Origin: Clostridium sp. CAG:302
GTDB lineage: Bacteria > Bacillota_I > Bacilli_A > RF39 > UBA660
Assembly: GCA_000431795.1 (NCBI GenBank)
Contig: FR887373.1
Span: forward strand, 143,454-207,453
DNA: 64,000 nt
Direction of reading: 5' to 3'
The notes under the pieces are model-generated. The model was not told where the DNA came from. It saw nothing but the letters and a program-made list of their open reading frames with translations, and did not search any database. This document shows positions 1 to 7,294 of this stretch, in pieces. The stretch's first letter is position 1. Every line of letters begins with the position of its first letter. The position numbers were made by a program, and so were the translations under genes.

Positions 1-744
1 GACAGAGTACTTATTAAGAGTGATGGTAATTATACTTATTTACTTCCCGATATTGCTTATCATAGTGATAAATTAAATAGAGGTTTTGATAGACTTATTG
101 ATGTACTTGGTTCTGATCATCATGGTTATATTAATAGATTAAGATCTTCTTTAGAGATGGTTGGATATGATTCTAGTAAACTTGAAATTAAGATACTTCA
201 AATGGTAAGATTACTTAGAAATGGTGAAGAGGTTAAACTTAGTAAGAGAACTGGTAAGACTATTACTCTTAATGAGTTAATTGAGGATGTTGGAGTTAAT
301 GCTGCAAGATATTTCTTTGCTTCAAAAAGCTTGGATACTCAAATGGATTTTGATCTGGATTTAGCAGTTAAGAATAGTAATGAGAATCCTATTTACTATA
401 TTGAGTATGCTAATGCTAGAATTAGTTCTATTCTTAAAAATAAAGAAGTAGAAAAGCTTGATAATTATAGTACTATGAATAATGAGACTGCATATACTAT
501 TTTGAATAAACTTATGGAGTTTGAGGATATACTAATTAATGCTGCATCAAGAGAATTACCACATATGGTGGCTAATTATTTGTATGAACTTGCTAGTTTG
601 TTTCATAGTTATTATTCTAAAGAGAAAATTGTTACTGAAGATATAGAGTATACTAAAGAGAGACTAGCATTTATTAAGGCAATTAAGATTGTTATGAATA
701 ATGCTGCGAATATATTAGGTTTAATACTTAGAGAGGAAATGTAG
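1..744 (+). CDS. argS: Arginyl-tRNA synthetase, 3' part (5' end outside window)
   Basis: The reading frame is open from base 1, so the N-terminus with the HIGH motif lies upstream of the window. The visible part carries the class I ArgRS stretch with GSDHHGYI and the KMSKS-equivalent KLSKRTGK (bases about 235-255), followed by the all-helical anticodon-binding domain rich in Asn, Tyr and Glu. The enzyme charges tRNA-Arg in the cytoplasm. It ends at TAG, 13 bases before the RNA polymerase delta gene, whose Shine-Dalgarno starts right at the stop, so the two are probably co-transcribed. Family assignment is secure. Confidence 0.96.
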   Translation, partial: DRVLIKSDGNYTYLLPDIAYHSDKLNRGFDRLIDVLGSDHHGYINRLRSSLEMVGYDSSKLEIKILQMVRLLRNGEEVKLSKRTGKTITLNELIEDVGVNAARYFFASKSLDTQMDFDLDLAVKNSNENPIYYIEYANARISSILKNKEVEKLDNYSTMNNETAYTILNKLMEFEDILINAASRELPHMVANYLYELASLFHSYYSKEKIVTEDIEYTKERLAFIKAIKIVMNNAANILGLILREEM

Positions 745-757
745 GAGGATTAATATT

Positions 758-1210
758 ATGTTAAGTGAAATGAGTAAAGAACAATTAGAACTTCTTTCTT
801 ATACTAAAATTGCAGAAATGTATTTGAAGGAAAATAAGAAGACTATGAATACTGCTGATTTGTTTAGAGAGGTATGTAAATTATTGGATTTAGATGAAAG
901 AGAATATGAAGATAAAATAGCAGATTTCTTTGAATCTTTGACTACTTCTAAAGAATTTATATTACTTAATGATGGTAATTGGGATTTAAGAACTAATCAT
1001 AGTGTTAAAATTGATATGGGTGATATTTATGATGAGTCTGATTCTGATGAAGAGATTACTGAAGATGAAGAAGATGATATTGAAATGAGTGAAGAAGATA
1101 ACTACGAAGATGATAGTTATGATAAAGATATTGATGATGACGATTTAGTAGATGATGATTATAGTGATTTATCAATAGTAGATGAAGATGAACTAGATAG
1201 TGAAAACTAG
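758..1210 (+). CDS. rpoE: DNA-directed RNA polymerase subunit delta
   Basis: This 150-residue protein has the delta architecture: an N-terminal winged-helix HARE-HTH domain of about 85 residues (LSYTKIAEMYL to GNWDLR) followed by an unstructured tail made almost entirely of Asp, Glu and Ser. In Firmicutes delta binds core RNA polymerase, displaces nucleic acid and speeds enzyme recycling. The start is set by a strong AGGAGG 10 bases upstream of the ATG. The position directly behind argS suggests co-transcription. The tail is somewhat shorter than in Bacillus. Confidence 0.93.
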   Translation: MLSEMSKEQLELLSYTKIAEMYLKENKKTMNTADLFREVCKLLDLDEREYEDKIADFFESLTTSKEFILLNDGNWDLRTNHSVKIDMGDIYDESDSDEEITEDEEDDIEMSEEDNYEDDSYDKDIDDDDLVDDDYSDLSIVDEDELDSEN

Positions 1211-1223
1211 TTCTTTTTTATTT

Positions 1224-1282
1224 CCTCTTAAGCCTATATGATAGTCTTAATAGGCACAATAGAGCCTAGAGTCTCTATTGTG
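1224..1282 (-). repeat. Double stem-loop intergenic repeat, copy 1 (reverse orientation)
   Basis: There are two adjacent hairpins: 1224-1232 pairs with 1246-1254 (one mismatch) and CACAATAGAG at 1255-1264 pairs perfectly with 1273-1282. Read on the minus strand the loops begin AC and end GG (ACTCTAGG in the second), as in the other copies. It lies just after rpoE and next to an oppositely oriented copy 2. Confidence 0.7.
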
Positions 1283-1319
1283 AAAAATTTATGTATTCAA
1301 TTAATTTTGGTATATAGAT

Positions 1320-1419
1320 TATGCTTATATATGATAGATTTTATTTTAAGACTTAGAATAAGGCTTAAAATGACAGTGAGAGACTTACGTAGTAAGGCTC
1401 AAACTGAATATAAAGAATA
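1320..1419 (+). repeat. Double stem-loop intergenic repeat, copy 2
   Basis: The upstream box ATGCTTATATATGATAG (about 1321-1337) is followed by the hairpin TTTTAAG (1344-1350) with CTTAAAA (1364-1370), whose loop begins AC and ends GG. A second stem TGAG (1377-1380) pairs with CTCA (1398-1401), with GAGAC and GGCTC at the loop. The 3' box CTGAATATAAAGAAT closes the unit. Boxes and loops match copies at 16.5 and 42.5 kb although the stems differ. Confidence 0.7.
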
Positions 1420-1462
1420 AAATATATTGTTAGTACATAGAATTATGTGGAGGAATAATTCT

Positions 1463-2383
1463 ATGAAGAAAAAGATTAAGGTAGGTATACCTAGAGCATT
1501 TTTGTATTATAGATATTATATACTATGGAAGAATTTTTTTGAGATGATAGGATGTAATATAGTACTTAGTCCTAATACTGATAGTGACATTGTTAAAGTA
1601 GGAAATAGTTTATCAGTAGATGAATCTTGTCTTCCTAGCAAAATATATTTAGGTCATATTAGTTATTTGAGTGATAAGTGTGATTATATATTAGTACCTA
1701 GAATATATAGTTATGGTAGAAAGAAAAGAGTATGTGTTAAGTTTAATGGTATTTATGATGTTGTTAATAATTTATTTTCTAATATTAAGATATTAGACTA
1801 TAATATAGATAATTTAAAATTTAGGTATGAATTATTTGGCTTTGTTAAAATGGGGCTAAGATTAAATAAAAATATATTTAGAATTATTTATGCTTATATT
1901 GTTGGTAGTATAAGACAATATAAATATAATAAAACTCTTATATTAAAACAAAATAAGATAATGAGAAGCAATAGATTAAAAATACTTATTGTATCTCATC
2001 CTTATATTGTTTATGATAAGTATTTATCTAGTAATATTATTAATTATTTAAAAGATGAAGATATTGATTTATTATATTCTGATAGAATGAATAGAAAAGA
2101 AGCTATTTATTATGCTGAAGAAGAATCTAATACTTTATATTTTTTATATTCTAAAGAGAATATTGGTAGTGCTTTTTATTATAAAGATGTAGTAGATGGT
2201 ATTATATTTTTATCAGCATTTCCATGTGGTACAGATAGTTTAGTTAATGAACTGGCTATTAGAAAACTTAAGAATATACCATGTATTAATATTATATTAG
2301 ATGATAGTACTTCTACTTCGGGATTATATACTAGATTAGAGAGTTTTGTTGATATTATAAAGGTAAGGCATGATAATGGGTAA
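1463..2383 (+). CDS. Acyl-CoA dehydratase activase-related protein (DUF2229-type)
   Basis: The N-terminus (VGIPRAFLYY, then GNSLSVDESCLPSK and the VPRIYS region) matches the DUF2229 family, a module found in large proteins related to activators of 2-hydroxyacyl-CoA dehydratases. A second conserved Cys lies in FPCGTDSLVNEL near the C-terminus. These cysteines probably bind an iron-sulfur cluster, but the substrate is unknown. The start is the ATG at 1463, preceded by GGAGGA; an upstream in-frame start lacks such a site. It overlaps the next gene, which carries the complementary half of the multidomain protein, so the two likely form a complex. The usual BadF-type ATPase module is not in the window. 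Confidence 0.8.
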   Translation: MKKKIKVGIPRAFLYYRYYILWKNFFEMIGCNIVLSPNTDSDIVKVGNSLSVDESCLPSKIYLGHISYLSDKCDYILVPRIYSYGRKKRVCVKFNGIYDVVNNLFSNIKILDYNIDNLKFRYELFGFVKMGLRLNKNIFRIIYAYIVGSIRQYKYNKTLILKQNKIMRSNRLKILIVSHPYIVYDKYLSSNIINYLKDEDIDLLYSDRMNRKEAIYYAEEESNTLYFLYSKENIGSAFYYKDVVDGIIFLSAFPCGTDSLVNELAIRKLKNIPCINIILDDSTSTSGLYTRLESFVDIIKVRHDNG

Positions 2384-3431
2384 GGTTATATCATTCCCAC
2401 ATTTGGGTAATTATTATATAGTATTTAATTATTTTCTTAGTAGAGCATTAAAATGTACGGTAATTATTCCTCCTAAAAGTACTAGAAAGACTATAGAACT
2501 TGGTAGTAAATATTCTCCTGATTTTGTATGTGTACCTTTTAAATATAATTTAGGTAACTATATTGAAGCACTTGATATGGGAGCTAATGTTCTTGTTCAG
2601 GGTGGTGGTGGTTGTAGATATGGTTATTATGGTGAGTTACAAGAAAAGATACTTAGAGATTTAGGTTATGATTTTGAGTTTTATAATTTAATTTATGATA
2701 ATCATATTTCTCTTAAAAAAGGGTATAAGTTTTGTAAAAAGATGAATAGAAAGTGTAATATATTTAGTCTTATGTATTATCTTATTAATAGTTTATTTAT
2801 GATTATATTTATTGATAAGATAGAAAGATATATTAGAATTAATATGGGATTTGAATTGATAAAAGGAGAGTTTGAAAGAGTAGAAAAGGAATATTTAGAT
2901 AGTTTTAAAAATAATGGAATTATTAAGAATATTATTATGTATTTTAGATATAGAAGAAAATTTAGAAATATTAAGATTAATAAACCTAGTAAACCTCTTA
3001 GAGTTAGAATAGTAGGAGAACTATTTTCTCTTATTGATTCTAATACTTCATTTAATATTGAAAGAAAATTAATTAAGATGGGAGTAGAAGTATATAGGGA
3101 TACTGATCTTACTTATTTGCTTATTACAAAGAGATTTATTCTTAATAGAATGATTAGAAAGGGCAAGAAATATCTTAAATATCATTTAGGGGCTGATGGA
3201 ACTGCAAGTATTGTTAGAAGTATTAATTCTACTTATATGGATGGTATCTTACATTTAAAGAGTTTTGGTTGTACTCCCGAAATATCGGCAATGAGTATTT
3301 TACCTAAAATAGCTAATGAATACAAAATACCTATATTATATTTTAGTTTTGATTCTGAAGATAATGAAGTGGGAGTGGATACAAGATTAGAGGCTTTTTA
3401 TGATATGATTAAAAGAAGAAATAATGGTTAG
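2376..3431 (+). CDS. Predicted CoA-substrate-specific activase/dehydratase-like protein (COG3581-type)
   Basis: Conserved features are PDFVCVPFK, a glycine-rich QGGGGCRYGYYGELQ segment and the C-terminal GCTPEISAMSILP and TRLEAFYD motifs, all typical of the second half of acyl-CoA dehydratase activase-related proteins. The cysteines in VCVPF, GGGCR and GCTPE are candidate Fe-S ligands. The ATG at 2376 is chosen because AAGG lies 7 bases upstream; an in-frame ATG at 2370 would sit too close. The gene overlaps the preceding one by 8 bases, indicating translational coupling. The biochemical role is unknown; it acts in the cytoplasm. Confidence 0.78.
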   Translation: MGKVISFPHLGNYYIVFNYFLSRALKCTVIIPPKSTRKTIELGSKYSPDFVCVPFKYNLGNYIEALDMGANVLVQGGGGCRYGYYGELQEKILRDLGYDFEFYNLIYDNHISLKKGYKFCKKMNRKCNIFSLMYYLINSLFMIIFIDKIERYIRINMGFELIKGEFERVEKEYLDSFKNNGIIKNIIMYFRYRRKFRNIKINKPSKPLRVRIVGELFSLIDSNTSFNIERKLIKMGVEVYRDTDLTYLLITKRFILNRMIRKGKKYLKYHLGADGTASIVRSINSTYMDGILHLKSFGCTPEISAMSILPKIANEYKIPILYFSFDSEDNEVGVDTRLEAFYDMIKRRNNG

Positions 3432-3465
3432 TTTCTTCTTTTTTAATATAATTTTCATAAAATTA

Positions 3466-3494
3466 TTTGTATCTTAAAAAATATATGGTATAAT
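3466..3494 (+). promoter_or_regulatory. Sigma-A-type promoter of the transporter pair operon
   Basis: TTTGTA (3466-3471) lies 17 bases before TATAAT (3489-3494), which is preceded by TGG, an extended -10. The first gene starts at 3519. Confidence 0.7.
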
Positions 3495-3518
3495 GATATT
3501 GAATAAGAAGGTGTTTAT

Positions 3519-4184
3519 ATGAGTATAGTGATATTTCTTTTACTTATATGTATTTGCTTGGGACTAATATATATAGTACATAGATATTTTGATAAGCATG
3601 AATTTTATATACTAGCTATTATTTATTCTGTTTTATCTTTTATTATGTCTTTTAAATTAGTTAATATATTTGGAATTGATATTAATCTTGGTATTATATT
3701 TTCTTCAGGATTACTTGTCATACTTTATTACTTTGTTAATAGATATGGTAAGGGTGAAGATAAGAAGTTAATTACTACGATTGGTGTTAGTACTATTTTG
3801 CTTGGTATTATACTTCTACTTAATACTTTTATTGTTCCTTCACTTGGGGATAAGAATTCTATTATATATCAAGAATTAATACTTAATAATTTGCCTATTC
3901 TTATATTATATCCTATTTCTTTAATTGGTACATTACTTTTTAGTAGTTATACTTTTAATGAACTTAAGAAAGAAAATGGTAAGAGACTTATTAAGACTAT
4001 ACTTACAGTAGTTGGTATTTTATTTGCTGATGTATTTGTATTTATATATTTTAGTTATGCCTTTATTATTAGATTTGATACTTCGATGATGATTACTTTG
4101 AGTAATTATTTAGTTAAGTCTATTGTAACTGTAATATATTTACTTGTTGTCAATAAGATGTTTGAAGTAAAGAAGGTGAAATAA
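3519..4184 (+). CDS. Integral membrane protein, divergent VUT/queuosine-precursor-transporter-like
   Basis: This is a 221-residue protein with six or seven hydrophobic segments. It resembles the YhhQ/VUT family of queuosine-precursor transporters in overall plan: an early K..N.FG.D.N.G motif (KLVNIFGIDINLG), a charged YG segment, and a last long segment of the form ADVFVFIYFSYAF. The match is weaker than in the following gene, with which it shares length and motif order, so it is probably a diverged paralog. It has an AAGAAGG ribosome site and its stop overlaps the next ATG. No preQ1 riboswitch-like leader is visible. The substrate is uncertain. Confidence 0.5.
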   Translation: MSIVIFLLLICICLGLIYIVHRYFDKHEFYILAIIYSVLSFIMSFKLVNIFGIDINLGIIFSSGLLVILYYFVNRYGKGEDKKLITTIGVSTILLGIILLLNTFIVPSLGDKNSIIYQELILNNLPILILYPISLIGTLLFSSYTFNELKKENGKRLIKTILTVVGILFADVFVFIYFSYAFIIRFDTSMMITLSNYLVKSIVTVIYLLVVNKMFEVKKVK

Positions 4185-4858
4185 TGAATTATATTGTTTT
4201 AATTACTGAGATACTTCTTACTTTCTTTTTGATATTTTTAGCATATAAAATGGGTAAGAAAGATGGTTTATATTTGGGTATAGGGTTATTTAGTTCTATT
4301 TTGTGTGTAATGTTATTTAAGATGATTAATATGTTTGATTTTGATGTTAATATGGGCATTCCTTTTATAGTGGGAATATTACTTCTTAATAATATTATTA
4401 TTCATAGATATGGATTTGATGAAACAACAAGAATACTTCGTACTTTTGGTATAGCGTATATTCTTACTTATATGGTTATTATGATTACTACTTTAACTAT
4501 TGGTAGTAAATATAATTTGGCTAGTAATGATAGTTATAATCTATTATTTGGATATGATTTATCTAATATTAGATATTTTGTTGGTGGTCTTCTGTCAATT
4601 GGTATGATTATCTGGATGGGCAGTAATGTTTATGATAATATTAGAAAAAATAAAAATAATATTATATTTAATAATGTAGGTTCAATATTAGTAGTTTTAT
4701 TTATTGAAAGTATTATTTTTGTTAGTATAGCACATATTGGTAATTATACAGTAGTAGAACTATTTGGTATGATTGTTATTAGATATTTAATAGAGGTTGT
4801 AATTGGTTTATTAGGATTAATACCAGTATATTTGATTGTTAAAAGAAAAGATAAGTAG
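4184..4858 (+). CDS. VUT-family membrane protein (putative queuosine precursor transporter)
   Basis: The 224 residues contain six or seven membrane helices. The order K..NMFDFDVNMGIPF, then an HRYGFDE segment, then a late VLFIESIIFVSIAHIG helix followed by a terminal YLIVKRK resembles COG1738/YhhQ proteins, which import queuine or preQ precursors. It starts at an ATG sharing one base with the previous stop, so the two paralogs are co-translated and may form a heteromer. A regulator gene begins 11 bases after its stop. The family call is moderate and the substrate is inferred. Confidence 0.6.
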   Translation: MNYIVLITEILLTFFLIFLAYKMGKKDGLYLGIGLFSSILCVMLFKMINMFDFDVNMGIPFIVGILLLNNIIIHRYGFDETTRILRTFGIAYILTYMVIMITTLTIGSKYNLASNDSYNLLFGYDLSNIRYFVGGLLSIGMIIWMGSNVYDNIRKNKNNIIFNNVGSILVVLFIESIIFVSIAHIGNYTVVELFGMIVIRYLIEVVIGLLGLIPVYLIVKRKDK

Positions 4859-4869
4859 GTGAATGTAAT

Positions 4870-5535
4870 ATGAGAACGAGAAAACAGGAATTAGTAAGCG
4901 ATGATTTAAAGCCTTTTGTATGTGGAATTATTAAAGATTATAGAGAAAAGTATAATTATTCTTTGGAAGATTTAGCTAGAGCATTAAATTATAAGAAGAA
5001 TAGGCAAACATTACATAAGTATGAGACTGGTACTCTTAATATTCCTTATGAAATATTTTTTGATATAGCTGAGATATTTAATATTAGTTCAGATGTTATT
5101 AAAGATATTCCTATGACTAGGGAAGAAGAAGAATTATTTGAGAAGAAACTTATTAAGAATTATGTTAATACTTTTAATGGTAATAAAAATGTTACTTCAA
5201 GAGGAGAAAAGATTGTTAATACTTATAAGAATGCTTCATATGAACCTGTTAGTAAACAATGTGCTTTATCTATTAAACTTACTGATGATTCAATGGCTCC
5301 AATATATTTAAAAGGAGATAGAATATTCTTTAGAAAAAAAGATAGTTATAATAATGGTGATGATATTGTTATAGCGATTAAGGGTAATACTTTATCTGTT
5401 AGAAGATTATATAAGAGCAATAAGGCTATTATTCTTCAGGCAATGAATCCTAAGTATCAAACTATTGTAGTTAATGTCTTTTCCGAAGATATGATACTTG
5501 GTAAAGTTGAAACTATGAGTAGGGACGTAAGATAG
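4870..5535 (+). CDS. XRE-type HTH regulator with S24/LexA-like C-terminal domain
   Basis: Residues about 15-75 form a Cro/CI-type helix-turn-helix (SLEDLARALNYKKNRQTLHKYETG). Residues about 135-220 match the peptidase S24/LexA fold with the nucleophile motif DDSMAP and following GDRIFF. In self-cleaving members the general base is a lysine in a V-K-R motif; here the corresponding stretch reads SVRRLY, so the lysine appears replaced by arginine and autocleavage is doubtful. It is the third gene of an operon with two VUT-like transporters, which suggests a local regulator responding to something other than RecA. A UV-response role cannot be excluded. Confidence 0.82.
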   Translation: MRTRKQELVSDDLKPFVCGIIKDYREKYNYSLEDLARALNYKKNRQTLHKYETGTLNIPYEIFFDIAEIFNISSDVIKDIPMTREEEELFEKKLIKNYVNTFNGNKNVTSRGEKIVNTYKNASYEPVSKQCALSIKLTDDSMAPIYLKGDRIFFRKKDSYNNGDDIVIAIKGNTLSVRRLYKSNKAIILQAMNPKYQTIVVNVFSEDMILGKVETMSRDVR

Positions 5536-5570
5536 CGATGTTTTACTTTTATAAAAAATAAAGAAATATA

Positions 5571-5603
5571 AAAAAGACTTCATTACGAAGCCTTTTATTT
5601 TTG
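5571..5603. terminator. Bidirectional intrinsic terminator between the S24 regulator and HU
   Basis: AAAGACTTC pairs with GAAGCCTTT around the loop ATTAC, with A-runs on one side and T-runs on the other, so it can serve both converging genes. Confidence 0.7.
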
Positions 5604-5610
5604 ACTCAAA

Positions 5611-5883
5611 TTAGTTTAAAGCATCTTTTAGCTTGCTTCCAGCTTTGAATCCTGGAACAACTCTAGCAGCAATTTTAACTGTTTCACCAGTTTGTGGGTT
5701 TCTTCCTTCTCTTGCAGCTCTTTTTTTAGCAGTGAAAGTTCCGAATCCTACGAATGTTACTTTTCCTTCTTTTTTAAGTCCTTCAGTAATTCCTTCAATC
5801 ATTGCTTCTAATGCTCTTCCAGCATCTGCTTTTGTTAAATCAGCTTTTTCAGCTATAAATTCTACTAATTCTGCTTTTGTCAT
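5611..5883 (-). CDS. hup: HU family DNA-binding protein
   Basis: The 90 residues from MTKAELVEFIAEKA match HU throughout: two N-terminal helices, the VGFGTF strand and the arm with GRNPQTGE. HU is the main nucleoid protein, binding and bending DNA without sequence specificity. The start at 5883 gives the exact family length and is preceded by GGAGGT; a longer in-frame start would add ten non-conserved residues. A 19-bp perfect palindrome lies between promoter and gene. It stands alone as a transcription unit converging with the S24 regulator. Confidence 0.97.
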   Translation of the reverse strand: MTKAELVEFIAEKADLTKADAGRALEAMIEGITEGLKKEGKVTFVGFGTFTAKKRAAREGRNPQTGETVKIAARVVPGFKAGSKLKDALN

Positions 5884-5908
5884 TTTTATTACCTCCATTT
5901 TGTACAAT

Positions 5909-5927
5909 GTAAACATACTATGTTTAC
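5909..5927. promoter_or_regulatory. 19-bp palindrome in the HU 5' leader
   Basis: GTAAACATA-C-TATGTTTAC is a perfect inverted repeat lying between the HU promoter and its ribosome site. It may be an operator or a leader hairpin. Confidence 0.6.
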
Positions 5928-5934
5928 TACATTA

Positions 5935-5963
5935 AAGATATCATATAATTGCAATAAAATCAA
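5935..5963 (-). promoter_or_regulatory. Promoter of HU
   Basis: On the minus strand TTGATT (5963-5958) is separated by 17 bases from TATCTT (5940-5935), upstream of the palindrome and the HU start. Confidence 0.6.
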
Positions 5964-6076
5964 GGGTTTTTAGTAAATTAAAAAATATTTTAGTAAAATT
6001 AACTAAATGTATACAAATATGTAAAGAATGATTTGGTATAGTTTACAATTGTATTGTTAATAATAATAATATATTA

Positions 6077-6105
6077 TTGTCAGTTTGTTTTTGTTATGCT
6101 ATAAT
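6077..6105 (+). promoter_or_regulatory. Promoter of the AI-2E-type transporter gene
   Basis: TTGTCA (6077-6082), a 17-base spacer and TATAAT (6100-6105) with an extended TGC upstream. The gene starts at 6129 after a GGAGGG site. Confidence 0.75.
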
Positions 6106-6128
6106 AATAGTGATTTAGGAGGGATAAT

Positions 6129-7274
6129 ATGAAATTTAAAACAAGAAAAGATATTTTATTTATTATTTCTTATGTTGCTATTATTATTTTTGCACTTGTT
6201 AATTTTGATAAAATAATTAATGTATTAGGATATGTAATTAATGTATTATCACCATTTATTATAGGGGCACTTTTAGCATTTGTATTGAATGTGTTAATTA
6301 AGTTTATTGAAACAAAAATATTTGGTAAAATTAAAGAGGGTAAAGTATGGAAAAAAATTAAGAGGCCACTTAGTATTACTATTAGTTTAATACTTGTAGG
6401 ACTTATTATTTATTTTGTTATGAATTTACTTATTCCACAGCTTAGAAATTCAGTTTCTTTGTTCTCTGAAACTTTACCTGAATATAAGGAAGATGTTATT
6501 GATATACTTGGAAAATTTGATGTTGGAGAAAAGACTATTAATAAAGTTAGTGAATATTTGGATAATTTTACTAAGGTTATTACTGATTATATAAAGGGTA
6601 ATTCTAAAGATGTTTTATCTATTACTACTGAAGTTGCTACTTCAATTATTAGTATTGTTAGTAAGGGTATTATTTCTCTTGTGTTTGCCATATATATTAT
6701 TGCTCAGAAGGAAACTTTGAAGAGACAAGTGGATAAACTTATGAAAGCTTATTTGAAACCTAGAGTTAGTGATAAGATTGCTGATATAGCCACTATGTCT
6801 AATAAAACTTTTTCTAACTTTGTTACTGGGCAATGTTTAGAGGCTATTATATTTGGCGCTTTATGTTTTATTGGTATGCTTGTTCTTAGACTTCCTTATG
6901 CTTCTACAATATCTGTTGTAATTGGATTTACTGCTTTAATACCGGTATTTGGTTCGATTATTGGTACTACTCTTGGAGCATTCTTAATTCTTATGATTAG
7001 TCCAGTTAAGGCTATCATATTTGTAGTATTTATAATTGTTTTACAACAGTTAGAGGGTAATCTTATTTATCCTAAAGTAGTTGGTAAATCTATTGGTCTT
7101 CCTGGAATGTGGGTACTATTTTCTGTAACTATTGGTGCAAGTGTTGCAGGAATATGGGGAATGCTTGTGGCTACGCCTTTGTTCTCAGTATTATATTCTA
7201 TATTTTCTAAGATAATCAATGATAGAATTAATAAGAATAAAGTGGCTATTAAAGTAGATGAAAAAAAGGCTTAA
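6129..7274 (+). CDS. AI-2E family transporter (PerM/YtvI-like membrane protein)
   Basis: This 381-residue protein has two N-terminal membrane helices, a hydrophilic stretch of about 100 residues and then five or six helices ending with the characteristic GLPGMWVLFSVTIGAS and LVATPLFSV segments. This is the AI-2E transporter superfamily (PF01594), whose members include B. subtilis YtvI, needed in sporulation, and exporters of autoinducer-2 or antiporters. The specific substrate cannot be told from sequence. It has its own promoter and converges with spoIVA. The SpoIVA neighbour makes a YtvI-like role attractive but unproven. Confidence 0.85.
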   Translation: MKFKTRKDILFIISYVAIIIFALVNFDKIINVLGYVINVLSPFIIGALLAFVLNVLIKFIETKIFGKIKEGKVWKKIKRPLSITISLILVGLIIYFVMNLLIPQLRNSVSLFSETLPEYKEDVIDILGKFDVGEKTINKVSEYLDNFTKVITDYIKGNSKDVLSITTEVATSIISIVSKGIISLVFAIYIIAQKETLKRQVDKLMKAYLKPRVSDKIADIATMSNKTFSNFVTGQCLEAIIFGALCFIGMLVLRLPYASTISVVIGFTALIPVFGSIIGTTLGAFLILMISPVKAIIFVVFIIVLQQLEGNLIYPKVVGKSIGLPGMWVLFSVTIGASVAGIWGMLVATPLFSVLYSIFSKIINDRINKNKVAIKVDEKKA

Positions 7275-7294
7275 TCGTGTATTAAGTCTTTTTA
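7262..7294. terminator. Bidirectional terminator between the AI-2E transporter and spoIVA
   Basis: AAGGCTTAAT and ATTAAGTCTT pair around CGTGT and are bordered by A-runs and T-runs. The hairpin overlaps the ends of both converging genes. Confidence 0.75.

Noticed and set aside
1238..1420. 60-codon frame after rpoE
   Set aside because: It runs through two copies of the stem-loop repeat, lacks a ribosome site and has no protein-like composition.
3432..3518. preQ1 riboswitch before the VUT-type transporter genes
   Set aside because: The leader is short, has only a promoter and ribosome site and no pseudoknot-type sequence.
5633..5935. Plus-strand frame opposite HU
   Set aside because: Antisense shadow of the highly conserved HU gene.
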